NCBI GenBank assembly: GCA_002293665.1
Contig: DBDQ01000079.1
Coordinates: 1,136 to 19,491, forward strand
From: Alistipes sp. UBA928
Lineage (GTDB): Bacteria > Bacteroidota > Bacteroidia > Bacteroidales > Rikenellaceae
DNA length: 18,356 nt
Direction: 5' to 3'
Shown here: positions 1 to 6,255 of the stretch, piece after piece
How the letters are laid out: every line of letters begins with the position of its first letter
How positions within the stretch are numbered: the first letter of the stretch is position 1
Made by a program: the position numbers and the translations under genes
The notes under the pieces: generated by a model
What the model saw: the letters and a program-made list of their open reading frames with translations, nothing else
Told to the model about the DNA's origin: nothing
Database searches by the model: none

Positions 1-965
1 CCCGACAGATTGGGCAGTCCGGCGTTCGGATGGGTCGAGATGCGGCACTCGGCCACCGATGCAAGCCGCTCGAGGTATGGCAGCATCTGCCGCGCGCCGA
101 ACGCGCAATTCAACCCGACGGAAAGCAATCCGGAGGGCGCAAGAGAGGCGTAAAAAGCCTCCACGGTCTGCCCCGAGAGGGTGCGGCCCGAGGTGTCGGC
201 AATCGTCCCCGAAACCATAACAGGGATGTTTCCGTGATCGGGGCGCATCCGGCGCACCTCCTCGCCGCCCGAACCCGGCTGTACGCCTTGTACTATCCTC
301 GTTCTGTCGGCATCGGTCGGCGCACCACCTGCACCACGCTGACAAAAACCGGTGGTACCGACCAGTTCGTTATTCAGGCGTGATATTGCAAAGAGGGCAG
401 CCTTGGCGTTGAGGGTATCGAAAACGGTCTCGACCAGAAACAGATCGACCCCGCCGTCGGCAAGGCCCCGCGCCTGCTCGTAGTAGGCTTCGGCCAACCC
501 GGCAAATGTAACGTCGCGTGCGGCAGGGTCGTCGGCATTTGCCGCCAGCGCCGCCGTACGGTTGGTGGGGCCCATCGACCCCGCCACATACCGTGGGCGT
601 GAGTCGGTTGAAAACTTGTCCGCCGCCGCACGTGCCAACTCCGCTGCCGCGCGGTTCATCTCGTAGACATGGGACTGCAAACCGTAATCGGCCATCGAGA
701 TGGCGTTGGCGTTGAAACTGTCGGTCGAAATTATGTCGGCCCCCGCCTCGAGGTACTCCCTGTGTATAGCCGCGATCACATCGGGCCGCGTCAGCACCAA
801 CACATCGTTGCACCCCTTGATCGGCACCCGCCACTCGGCGAACAGACCCCCGGGGCCGCCGCGAAAATCATCTTCACTCAGCCCGTACCGCTGCACCATC
901 GTTCCCATCGCGCCGTCGAGCACGAGGATTCGCCGCTCCATGGCGTCGTGTATCGTCTCCCTCAT
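1..965 (-). CDS. metH: Methionine synthase (cobalamin-dependent), N-terminal homocysteine-binding domain, partial
   Basis: This is the first 321 or so codons of MetH, which transfers a methyl group from methyltetrahydrofolate via cobalamin to homocysteine; the gene continues beyond the left edge. I translated it by hand from ATG at 965. The N-terminus (ILVLDGAMGTMVQRYGL, from residue 13), IKGCNDVL, GADIISTDSFNAN, YVAGSMGPTNRTAAL, FDTLNAKAALFAI and SGTIADTSGRTLSGQT are hallmark segments of the homocysteine-binding barrel. GLNCAFGARQM supplies the first zinc-ligand cysteine at residue 287 (Cys247 in E. coli); the other two zinc cysteines would lie outside the window. Between LFAISRLN and IPVMVSGTI there are about 41 more residues than in E. 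coli MetH, Gly/Arg-rich and without a frame break. The ATG follows the TAG of the upstream gene directly, so the two are probably co-transcribed and translationally coupled. Confidence 0.93.
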   Translation of the reverse strand, partial: MRETIHDAMERRILVLDGAMGTMVQRYGLSEDDFRGGPGGLFAEWRVPIKGCNDVLVLTRPDVIAAIHREYLEAGADIISTDSFNANAISMADYGLQSHVYEMNRAAAELARAAADKFSTDSRPRYVAGSMGPTNRTAALAANADDPAARDVTFAGLAEAYYEQARGLADGGVDLFLVETVFDTLNAKAALFAISRLNNELVGTTGFCQRGAGGAPTDADRTRIVQGVQPGSGGEEVRRMRPDHGNIPVMVSGTIADTSGRTLSGQTVEAFYASLAPSGLLSVGLNCAFGARQMLPYLERLASVAECRISTHPNAGLPNLS

Positions 966-1757
966 CTATTTCTTAACTAACTCTATCTCGAACAGTTTGT
1001 CCCAGTGTTTGCCCGTCACGAATATCCTGTCGCCCTCGGCGTCCCATGCTATCCCGTTCATCACGTCGTAGCCCCCGGCAGTGAGCCGCGAAAGTATGCC
1101 GGTGAAGTCTATCACACCCTCCACTCGCCCGTCGGCGGGGTCGATGATCATTATCTCTTGTTTTCGATAGTCGTATATGTTGGCCCATATCTTGCCTTCG
1201 ATCCACTCCAACTCGTTGAGCAGGTTCACGGGCTGCTCCCCGTCGCGCACTATGATGGTGCGCTCCACCTCGAACGTGTCGGGGTTCCTCACGGCGATGT
1301 TTGGTGTGCCGTCGCTCATGTAGAGTTTGGTGCCGTCGGTGGTGAGGCCCCATCCCTCGCCGCGGTAGGTGAACTCGCCGAGGGGCTCGAAGGTGTCGGC
1401 GTTCCACACAAAACAGCGGCCCGCCTTCCATGTCAGTTGGAAGATGCGGTCGCCGATCAGCGCGGCCCCTTCGCCGAAATACTGACTTTCGAGGTCGATC
1501 TCATACGTGACCTCGCCTGTGGGGAGCTCCACACGGCGCAGACGCGAACGTCCCCACTCGCCGGTGCTTTCATACAGGGCCCCCTCGTGCCACAACAACC
1601 CTTGGGTGTAGGCACCGTTGTCATGGGGGTATTCGGCAACTATCCGGTAGCCGTATTTAACGGCCGGCGGCACTGGCTGCGGCTTTTTCGAAGAGTTGTT
1701 GCCGCATGCCACAAGGCACACCGCACATAGGAGCATGACGTATTTCATAGTTTTCAT
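966..1757 (-). CDS. Glutaminyl-peptide cyclotransferase (plant-type beta-propeller), lipoprotein
   Basis: The 263-residue protein matches the plant/bacterial glutaminyl cyclase family (Glu_cyclase_2), which converts N-terminal glutamine to pyroglutamate. Typical family segments are visible: YPHDNGAYTQGLLW near residue 44, a STGEWGRS segment, VYLTW-like FQLTWKAG, and the C-terminal LNELEWIEGKIWANIY and MNGIAWDAEGDRIFVTGKHWDKLFEI. The N-terminus is a lipoprotein signal with lipobox LVAC and acylated Cys18, so it is expected to be a periplasm-facing or outer-membrane lipoprotein. Met1 (1757) and Met4 (1748) are both possible starts; Met4 leaves a more normal leader after the -7 box at 1773-1780. 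The TAG stop (966-968) abuts the ATG of metH. The family is often found as a single gene, and its link with metH is probably genomic convenience, not pathway logic. Confidence 0.88.
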   Translation of the reverse strand: MKTMKYVMLLCAVCLVACGNNSSKKPQPVPPAVKYGYRIVAEYPHDNGAYTQGLLWHEGALYESTGEWGRSRLRRVELPTGEVTYEIDLESQYFGEGAALIGDRIFQLTWKAGRCFVWNADTFEPLGEFTYRGEGWGLTTDGTKLYMSDGTPNIAVRNPDTFEVERTIIVRDGEQPVNLLNELEWIEGKIWANIYDYRKQEIMIIDPADGRVEGVIDFTGILSRLTAGGYDVMNGIAWDAEGDRIFVTGKHWDKLFEIELVKK

Positions 1758-1772
1758 CTATTATTCAACCTG

Positions 1773-1780
1773 CAAATTTA
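1773..1780 (-). promoter_or_regulatory. Candidate -7 promoter box for the glutaminyl cyclase-metH unit
   Basis: Reading the minus strand, TAAATTTG matches the Bacteroidota -7 consensus TAnnTTTG. No clear -33 TTTG lies 19-21 nt upstream, so this is a moderate call. It lies back-to-back with the serS promoter in a 63-bp divergent intergenic region, so the two promoters probably share overlapping RNA polymerase footprints. Confidence 0.45.
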
Positions 1781-1791
1781 CGGATTTTATT

Positions 1792-1799
1792 TATCTTTG
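1792..1799 (+). promoter_or_regulatory. -7 promoter box of serS
   Basis: TATCTTTG is an exact TAnnTTTG match 21 nt upstream of the serS ATG. A -33 element is weak. This box overlaps a possible TTG codon at 1797, which argues against translation starting there. Confidence 0.65.
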
Positions 1800-1820
1800 T
1801 TCGCTCAAACGACAACTTCT

Positions 1821-3092
1821 ATGCTTACACTGAAACAGATTCGCGGCGAACGGGCGCGAGTAATCGAAAGATTGGCCGTCAAGGGATTCGACGCAGCACC
1901 GGTTATCGACCGCGTGGAGGCGCTCGACGACCGACGCAAAGCGATCCAAACCGAACTTGACGACCTGCTGAGACAGCAAAACGCCGCCGCTAAAGAGATA
2001 GGTGCCCTCATGGGCCGCGGACTGCGTGCCGAAGCCGAGGCCGCCAAACAGAAAGTCGCCGCACTCAAGGAGCGTTCGCGCACCCTCGACGAAGAACTCA
2101 AAACCGTCGCCGCCGAGCTCGAAAGCACCATAGTGACGATGCCCAACCTCCCCGCCGACATAGTTCCGGCAGGCCGCACGGCCGAGGACAACGTGGTGGT
2201 GAAACTCCACGACGACTACACACCCCCGGCGGAAGGTGCGCTTCCCCACTGGGAACTCGCCGCAAAGTACGGCATCATCGACTTCGAACTGGGCGTGAAA
2301 CTCACCGGAGCCGGTTTCCCCGTCTACAAAGGCCGTGGTGCCGCACTTCAGCGCGCCCTGGTCGCCTTTTTCATCGACCGCAACACTGCCGCCGGCTACA
2401 CCGAGATTCAGCCGCCTGTGATGGTAAACGAGGCATCGGCCTGGGGTACGGGCCAACTTCCCGACAAGGAGGGCCAGATGTACCACGCCACTGTCGACAA
2501 TCTCTACCTCGTTCCCACGGCCGAAGTGCCCCTCACCAATATCTACCGCGACGTGATCCTTGAATCCTCCGACCTGCCCGTCGCCATCACGGCCTATACT
2601 CCGTGTTTCAGGCGCGAGGCGGGCTCCTACGGCAAGGATGTGCGCGGACTCAACCGCCTGCACCAGTTCGACAAGGTGGAGATAGTGCGCGTGGAAAAAC
2701 CAGAAGACTCCTACGCCGCGCTCGACGGCATGGTGGCCCATGTCGAATCGCTGCTTATAGCGTTGGGTTTGCCCTATCGCATCCTGCGCCTGTGCGGCGG
2801 CGACATGAGTTTCACCTCGGCGCTCACCTACGACTTCGAGGTCTGGTCGGCGGCCCAGGGTCGCTGGCTCGAGGTGTCGAGCGTGTCTAACTTCGAGTCA
2901 TTCCAATCCAACCGCCTCAAGCTGCGTTATCGCGCCGCCGACGGCAAGCCCACTCTGGCCCACACCCTCAACGGCTCGTCGCTGGCTCTGCCGCGCATAG
3001 TCGCTGCGCTGTTGGAGAACTACCAGACGCCCGAGGGCATAGCGATACCCGAGGCGTTGCACCCCTACACGAGATTCGATATTATAGATTAA
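1821..3092 (+). CDS. serS: Serine--tRNA ligase
   Basis: This 423-residue cytoplasmic class II aminoacyl-tRNA synthetase charges tRNA-Ser. Residues about 1-105 are the charged heptad-like N-terminal arm (long alpha-helical coiled coil) that binds the tRNA long variable arm. The catalytic domain shows the substrate loop PTAEVPL (232-238), motif 2 around FRREAGSYGKDVRGLNRLHQ (263-282), SSVSNFESFQSNRLKLRYR (353-371) and motif 3 with HTLNGSSLALPR (381-392). Length is normal for the family. ATG at 1821 is chosen because MLTLKQIR is the typical bacterial SerRS N-terminus, while a reading extended to TTG at 1797 would overlap the promoter. The 3' end overlaps the convergent lipoprotein gene by 4 bp, with no terminator hairpin between them. 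Confidence 0.98.
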   Translation: MLTLKQIRGERARVIERLAVKGFDAAPVIDRVEALDDRRKAIQTELDDLLRQQNAAAKEIGALMGRGLRAEAEAAKQKVAALKERSRTLDEELKTVAAELESTIVTMPNLPADIVPAGRTAEDNVVVKLHDDYTPPAEGALPHWELAAKYGIIDFELGVKLTGAGFPVYKGRGAALQRALVAFFIDRNTAAGYTEIQPPVMVNEASAWGTGQLPDKEGQMYHATVDNLYLVPTAEVPLTNIYRDVILESSDLPVAITAYTPCFRREAGSYGKDVRGLNRLHQFDKVEIVRVEKPEDSYAALDGMVAHVESLLIALGLPYRILRLCGGDMSFTSALTYDFEVWSAAQGRWLEVSSVSNFESFQSNRLKLRYRAADGKPTLAHTLNGSSLALPRIVAALLENYQTPEGIAIPEALHPYTRFDIID

Positions 3093-3970
3093 TTTTCCGC
3101 CGACTTGTAGACGATGGTCTGGATCATAGGCTCGACGGTCTCTACACCTATCCAAATGGTCTGCACCGTCTTGGGCAGACCATTGTCGTTGTAGGTATAT
3201 CGGTAAACGGTGCCCGACCTTTCGCAGCGGGTCAGGTTGTTGCGCGACAGCGTGCGGGCCATCTGTTCTTCGGTGGTACCGGCGTAGGGCCAGGGATTGA
3301 AACGGCCGTCCCAAAAGAATGAATCTCCCAGGCCGAAGTTGGGTTTCGGGTTGTTGTCGTACTCATATTCGAATACCCACTCGCGCAGGCTTCCCGGGAC
3401 AGGCTCTTCTATCATGTTCGACTCGGGCCCTTCGCATATGTGGCGGACGACGTTGCCCCGCTCGTCCCATTCGAGACGGTCGCGGTATATCATCCCCTCG
3501 AACTCGTAGCAGTATGTCTGAATGAGGCGACCTTCGTCGTCGTATTCATATTGCCTTTCGTCGTGCATGGGATTTCCGCTCTCGTCGTAGCGGTAGACTG
3601 TTTCGGAGGCTTGTTCCTGAGGTTCGCCGTAGGAGTTCCACTTGTACCACAGATTGGTATGTTGCCGGGTCAGGCGTTCCTCCTGCCACGTGAATTTCTC
3701 TTCGTACCGCGTGCTGATCTCCGTTTGTTTGTATTGCAGCGACATATCGGCCGTCGAGAGTCTTCCCTCGGCGTCATAGGTGTACTCGGCGAGCATTTCA
3801 TAGTCGGGATTGTCGCTTATTATCATGTCGACGCGCCATGCGGCGTGAACCCTCTGTTGTTCCGTTGCTGTCATCTCCGGCTCCAGCACTGGGTCGATAC
3901 TCCTGTCGTCGGCGCATCCTGCCGCCGCGACCGCCGCAATCACCCAAAACACTATGCGAAACCGTTTCAT
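3089..3970 (-). CDS. Lipoprotein with degenerate YD (RHS-like) repeats
   Basis: The 293-residue product starts MKRFRIVFWVIAAVAAAGC, a lipoprotein signal with Cys19 in an AAGC lipobox. The rest is a chain of degenerate beta-hairpin repeats of the pattern Y-x-Y-D-x-x-G-x-L/P: YTYDAEGRLSTADM, YRYDESGNPMHD, YEYDDEGRLIQTY, LEWDERGNVVRH and YTYNDNGLPKTV. These resemble YD/RHS repeats but there is no RHS core or toxin domain, and the protein is much shorter than RHS proteins. Such small YD-repeat lipoproteins are common in Bacteroidota and have no assigned function. An ATG further upstream at 4015 is rejected because it falls in the promoter and would bury the signal peptide. It is transcribed from its own strong promoter at 4005-4035 and ends against serS. 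Confidence 0.82.
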   Translation of the reverse strand: MKRFRIVFWVIAAVAAAGCADDRSIDPVLEPEMTATEQQRVHAAWRVDMIISDNPDYEMLAEYTYDAEGRLSTADMSLQYKQTEISTRYEEKFTWQEERLTRQHTNLWYKWNSYGEPQEQASETVYRYDESGNPMHDERQYEYDDEGRLIQTYCYEFEGMIYRDRLEWDERGNVVRHICEGPESNMIEEPVPGSLREWVFEYEYDNNPKPNFGLGDSFFWDGRFNPWPYAGTTEEQMARTLSRNNLTRCERSGTVYRYTYNDNGLPKTVQTIWIGVETVEPMIQTIVYKSAEN

Positions 3971-4004
3971 AATCACCAAACTCGGTACATCTTCCCCAAT
4001 GTTG

Positions 4005-4035
4005 CAAATATACAAAAACTTCTGATACCGGCAAG
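4005..4035 (-). promoter_or_regulatory. Promoter of the YD-repeat lipoprotein gene
   Basis: On the minus strand CTTG (4032-4035), a 19-nt spacer and TATATTTG (4005-4012) closely match the Bacteroidota sigma-ABfr consensus TTTG-N19-21-TAnnTTTG. The lipoprotein ATG at 3970 gives a leader of about 30 nt. Confidence 0.75.
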
Positions 4036-4051
4036 AGATTTATCAATAAAT

Positions 4052-4082
4052 TTTGCAAATAGCTCAGGTTGCATTATATTTG
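4052..4082 (+). promoter_or_regulatory. Promoter of the ferredoxin gene
   Basis: TTTG (4052-4055), a 19-nt spacer and TATATTTG (4075-4082) form a near-perfect Bacteroidota promoter, 32 nt before the ferredoxin ATG. It is the best-matched promoter in the window, which fits a strongly expressed small redox protein. Confidence 0.82.
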
Positions 4083-4114
4083 CGGACCATTTTAAAAAAT
4101 CAAAACCGAAAACA

Positions 4115-4285
4115 ATGGCTTACAAAATCAATCCCGATCTGTGCACCGCTTGTGGTACCTGTATCGACGAATGTCCGGTAGAGGCGATCTCGGCTGGCGA
4201 TGTTTATGTGATCGACGGCTCCACCTGCATCGATTGCGGTGCCTGTTCTGGCGCCTGTCCCGCGGACGCCATCAGCGCCGAGTAA
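4115..4285 (+). CDS. 2[4Fe-4S] ferredoxin
   Basis: The 56-residue protein is a clostridial-type bacterial ferredoxin, a soluble low-potential electron carrier. It contains two symmetric cluster motifs CxxCxxCxxxCP: Cys10, 13, 16, 20 followed by Pro21, and Cys38, 41, 44, 48 followed by Pro49. The sequence is otherwise short, acidic and typical of the family (MAYKINPDLCTACGTC). It is a single-gene unit with a strong promoter and a strong intrinsic terminator. Likely partners are pyruvate or 2-oxoacid:ferredoxin oxidoreductases and radical SAM enzymes elsewhere in the cell; mqnC next door is one radical SAM enzyme that could draw on it, but that is inference from position only. Confidence 0.96.
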   Translation: MAYKINPDLCTACGTCIDECPVEAISAGDVYVIDGSTCIDCGACSGACPADAISAE

Positions 4286-4315
4286 AAAACGCCCTCCACA
4301 CGGAGGGCGTTTTTT
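4284..4315 (+). terminator. Intrinsic terminator after the ferredoxin gene
   Basis: An 8-bp GC-rich stem (CGCCCTCC at 4290-4297 with GGAGGGCG at 4302-4309) closes a 4-nt ACAC loop and is followed by six T residues (4310-4315). A run of A residues before the stem would pair with the T tract and could also let it work on the opposite strand. Confidence 0.93.
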
Positions 4316-4338
4316 CATCCTTTCATGCATAGATTATT

Positions 4339-4346
4339 TATCTTTG
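4339..4346 (+). promoter_or_regulatory. -7 promoter box of mqnC, nearly leaderless
   Basis: TATCTTTG is an exact TAnnTTTG match ending only 4 nt before the mqnC ATG at 4351. Transcription would start at or within a few bases of the start codon, so the mRNA would be leaderless or almost so. The -33 region falls on the tail of the ferredoxin terminator and has no clear TTTG. Confidence 0.6.
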
Positions 4347-4350
4347 CGGG

Positions 4351-5487
4351 ATGAACGACGAAAAAATTCTCGACAAGGCGTTGCGGCGCGAGGCGCTCAC
4401 CGAGCCTGAGGCGCTGCATCTGTGGAAGCACACACCGATCCAGGACCTTGCCGGAGCGGCCGACGGGCTGCGGCGCAACATACTTGCCGAGGCAAAACGA
4501 CATGCCGAACAGAAGGGCCGCCCCACCGTTGCCGACCCCGACGTAGTCACCTGGCAGATCGACCGCAACGTCAACATCACCAACGTCTGCATCTCTGGCT
4601 GCCGTTTCTGCAACTTCCACTGTAAACCCCACGAAACCGACAAGGCGTACGTCCTCACGATCGAAGATTACATTCCCCGCATCGAGGAGACTCTCGCCCT
4701 TGGCGGCGACCAACTGCTGCTTCAGGGGGGGCTGCACCCGCGGCTGGGCATCGACTTCTACACGGGCCTTTTCACTGAACTCAAGCGCCTCTTCCCACAG
4801 GTAAAACTCCACGCCCTCGGCGCCCCCGAGGTTGCCCACATTGCCCGCATCAGCGGTCTCACTGTCTCCGAGACGCTCGAACGCCTCGTCGCCGCAGGCC
4901 TCGATTCTCTGCCCGGTGCCGGCGCCGAGATACTCGACGACGAGGTGCGAAAAACAATCTCGCCCGCCAAGCCCACCGCCGCGGAGTGGCTCGAGGTGAT
5001 GCGCACCGCTCATCGCATGAACCTGCCCACGAGCGCCACCATGATGTACGGCCACATCGAGACCCCGCGCCACATCGTGCGCCATCTTATTGCCATTCGC
5101 GATTTGCAGGCCGCCCGCCCGCTTGGCACACATGGTTTCGTCGCCTTCATCCCGTGGATATTCCGAGGTGCGGGAACCCGGCTCGAAAGCGACATTGGAG
5201 GGGCGAGACGCTTCTCGCCATTGGAGTATCTGCGCGTCATAGCTCTCAGCCGACTGCTGCTCAATAATATCCGCAACATCCAGGCATCGTGGCTCACAGT
5301 GGGAACACCCACCGCACAGATGGCCCTGCACGGCGGTGCCAACGACCTTGGGTCGATCATGATCGAGGAGCGTGTGGTGCGGTCGGCGGGCGCCGACAAC
5401 AGTTTCGATGCCGGCGGGATTTGCGAAGCGATACGAGGGGCAGGTTTCAGGCCGATTCTCCGAGACCAACTATACGTACCGCGTTGA
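4351..5487 (+). CDS. mqnC: Cyclic dehypoxanthinyl futalosine synthase (radical SAM)
   Basis: The 378-residue enzyme belongs to the futalosine route to menaquinone. It cyclises dehypoxanthine futalosine to the spiro intermediate in a radical S-adenosylmethionine reaction. The radical SAM cluster motif CxxxCxxC is at Cys80, Cys84 and Cys87 (NVCISGCRFCNFHC). Further signatures are LLQGGLHP, SLPGAGAEIL, TSATMMYGHIET, GFVAFIPWIFRGAGT, RNIQASWLTVGT and GGANDLGSIMIEE. The IQASW and GANDLGS segments favour MqnC over the related MqnE. Length is normal. The other pathway genes are not in this window, so this is a lone member here, which is common for mqn genes. A 5'-terminal iron-sulfur cluster enzyme next to a ferredoxin gene is suggestive but the terminator between them shows separate transcription. 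Confidence 0.95.
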   Translation: MNDEKILDKALRREALTEPEALHLWKHTPIQDLAGAADGLRRNILAEAKRHAEQKGRPTVADPDVVTWQIDRNVNITNVCISGCRFCNFHCKPHETDKAYVLTIEDYIPRIEETLALGGDQLLLQGGLHPRLGIDFYTGLFTELKRLFPQVKLHALGAPEVAHIARISGLTVSETLERLVAAGLDSLPGAGAEILDDEVRKTISPAKPTAAEWLEVMRTAHRMNLPTSATMMYGHIETPRHIVRHLIAIRDLQAARPLGTHGFVAFIPWIFRGAGTRLESDIGGARRFSPLEYLRVIALSRLLLNNIRNIQASWLTVGTPTAQMALHGGANDLGSIMIEERVVRSAGADNSFDAGGICEAIRGAGFRPILRDQLYVPR

Positions 5488-5488
5488 A

Positions 5489-5513
5489 TTTCAGGGTGTC
5501 AAAAACCCTGAAA
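5489..5513 (+). terminator. Possible hairpin after mqnC
   Basis: An 8-bp inverted repeat (TTTCAGGG at 5489-5496 and CCCTGAAA at 5506-5513) flanks a 9-nt loop right after the mqnC stop. The downstream tract is A/T-rich but not a clean T run, so intrinsic termination is only possible, not clear. Confidence 0.4.
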
Positions 5514-5576
5514 AATATCTCTTATTGTGTGTTTTGCCCTTTTTTCTGCACAAAAAGACAATAACTCAGCTCTTTT

Positions 5577-5610
5577 TTTGCCCCAAAGTGAAAAAAATTC
5601 AGTATCTTTG
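5577..5610 (+). promoter_or_regulatory. Promoter of the XRE-type regulator gene
   Basis: TTTG (5577-5580), a 22-nt spacer and TATCTTTG (5603-5610) resemble the Bacteroidota consensus; the spacer is slightly long. The distance to the preferred ATG at 5672 leaves a leader of about 55 nt. Confidence 0.6.
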
Positions 5611-5671
5611 ACACGATCAAGCCCAAACTTAAATGATATTTTTCACACACACAAAACAAAATTTCGTCACC

Positions 5672-6142
5672 ATGTTCGATTTGAAGGGGTTCAGAAAGGA
5701 CCGAAAATTGAGTCAAAAGCAGATTTCGGAGATTCTCGGGATCGGAACGTCGTTCATATCCCAAATCGAGACGGGGAAAGACCCCATGCCGAGCTACATT
5801 CCCGACAAACTCGCCGAAGCCTACGGCAAGGAAGAGGTCGAGAAGTATCATCGGGAAACCTCCTACGCGGCGATCGAAGCCGAGCGGATTCTGCGTAAAC
5901 GCTACATGTTGCCCTCCCCGGCGTACTATTCCCGCAAACACGCCGTCGGCGCCGAAGGTGCCGCCGATCCTATTGATCTCGACTTTGCCGCTGCAGCCGA
6001 TCAGGCCGACTCCGAATGGATCGACCGCGTGCTCAAAGCGCTGGAACGTCGCGACGAACTGGCCTTGCTCCAACAGAGAGAATACGAGCGCCAGGGTGTC
6101 CGTATCGACGAACTGTTGGCTTTCCTCCGGGGCCGTTTCTAA
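5672..6142 (+). CDS. Small XRE-family helix-turn-helix regulator
   Basis: The 156-residue protein has an N-terminal Cro/CI-type helix-turn-helix (residues about 4-57: LKGFRKDRKLSQKQISEILGIGTSFISQIETGK), the usual DNA-binding fold of XRE regulators. The rest (about 60-156) is a linker and a charged, probably helical C-terminal segment (WIDRVLKALERRDELALLQQREYERQGVRIDELLAFL) that may be a coiled-coil oligomerisation tail. No enzymatic or metal-binding domain is visible. ATG at 5672 (MFDLKGFRK) is preferred because this family begins just before the first helix; ATG at 5633 is possible and would add 13 residues. It has its own promoter, and its targets cannot be told from the sequence. It is not next to a toxin gene, so it is not a likely antitoxin. 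Confidence 0.8.
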   Translation: MFDLKGFRKDRKLSQKQISEILGIGTSFISQIETGKDPMPSYIPDKLAEAYGKEEVEKYHRETSYAAIEAERILRKRYMLPSPAYYSRKHAVGAEGAADPIDLDFAAAADQADSEWIDRVLKALERRDELALLQQREYERQGVRIDELLAFLRGRF

Positions 6143-6179
6143 CCCACGCCTCCCGCCCGGGTGAGTGGAGAGAGAGTTT

Positions 6180-6214
6180 TTAAGAGTGAATGGTTAAGTT
6201 AAGAGTGAATGGTT
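6180..6214. repeat. Tandem 16-bp direct repeat
   Basis: TTAAGAGTGAATGGTT occurs at 6180-6195 and again at 6199-6214, separated by AAG. It lies in the 113-bp gap between two converging genes and resembles the AGTGAA-rich intergenic repeats seen in Bacteroidota genomes (recollection, not checked). Confidence 0.75.
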
Positions 6215-6218
6215 GGCT

Positions 6219-6241
6219 GCGCCGTTATGATGCGTCGGCGC
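6219..6241. terminator. Candidate bidirectional hairpin between converging genes
   Basis: GCGCCG (6219-6224) and CGGCGC (6236-6241) form a 6-bp GC stem with an 11-nt loop between the regulator gene and the serine hydrolase gene. There is no good T tract on either strand, so a terminator role is uncertain. Confidence 0.35.
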
Positions 6242-6255
6242 CTTTCGCTCTTCAC

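Noticed and set aside
1797..1820. Earlier TTG start for serS
   Set aside because: It sits inside the -7 box and adds residues not found in SerRS; ATG 1821 matches the family N-terminus.
3089..3970. RHS/polymorphic toxin
   Set aside because: Too short, lipoprotein-anchored, with no RHS core motif, toxin tip or immunity gene.
3440..4114. A plus-strand open frame reading into the ferredoxin, suggesting a 281-residue fusion protein
   Set aside because: Its upstream part is antisense to the YD-repeat lipoprotein gene and crosses both promoters; the ferredoxin has its own perfect promoter and canonical ATG at 4115.
5672..6142. XRE regulator as an antitoxin or phage repressor
   Set aside because: No toxin, integrase or phage gene is adjacent and it has its own promoter as a single gene.
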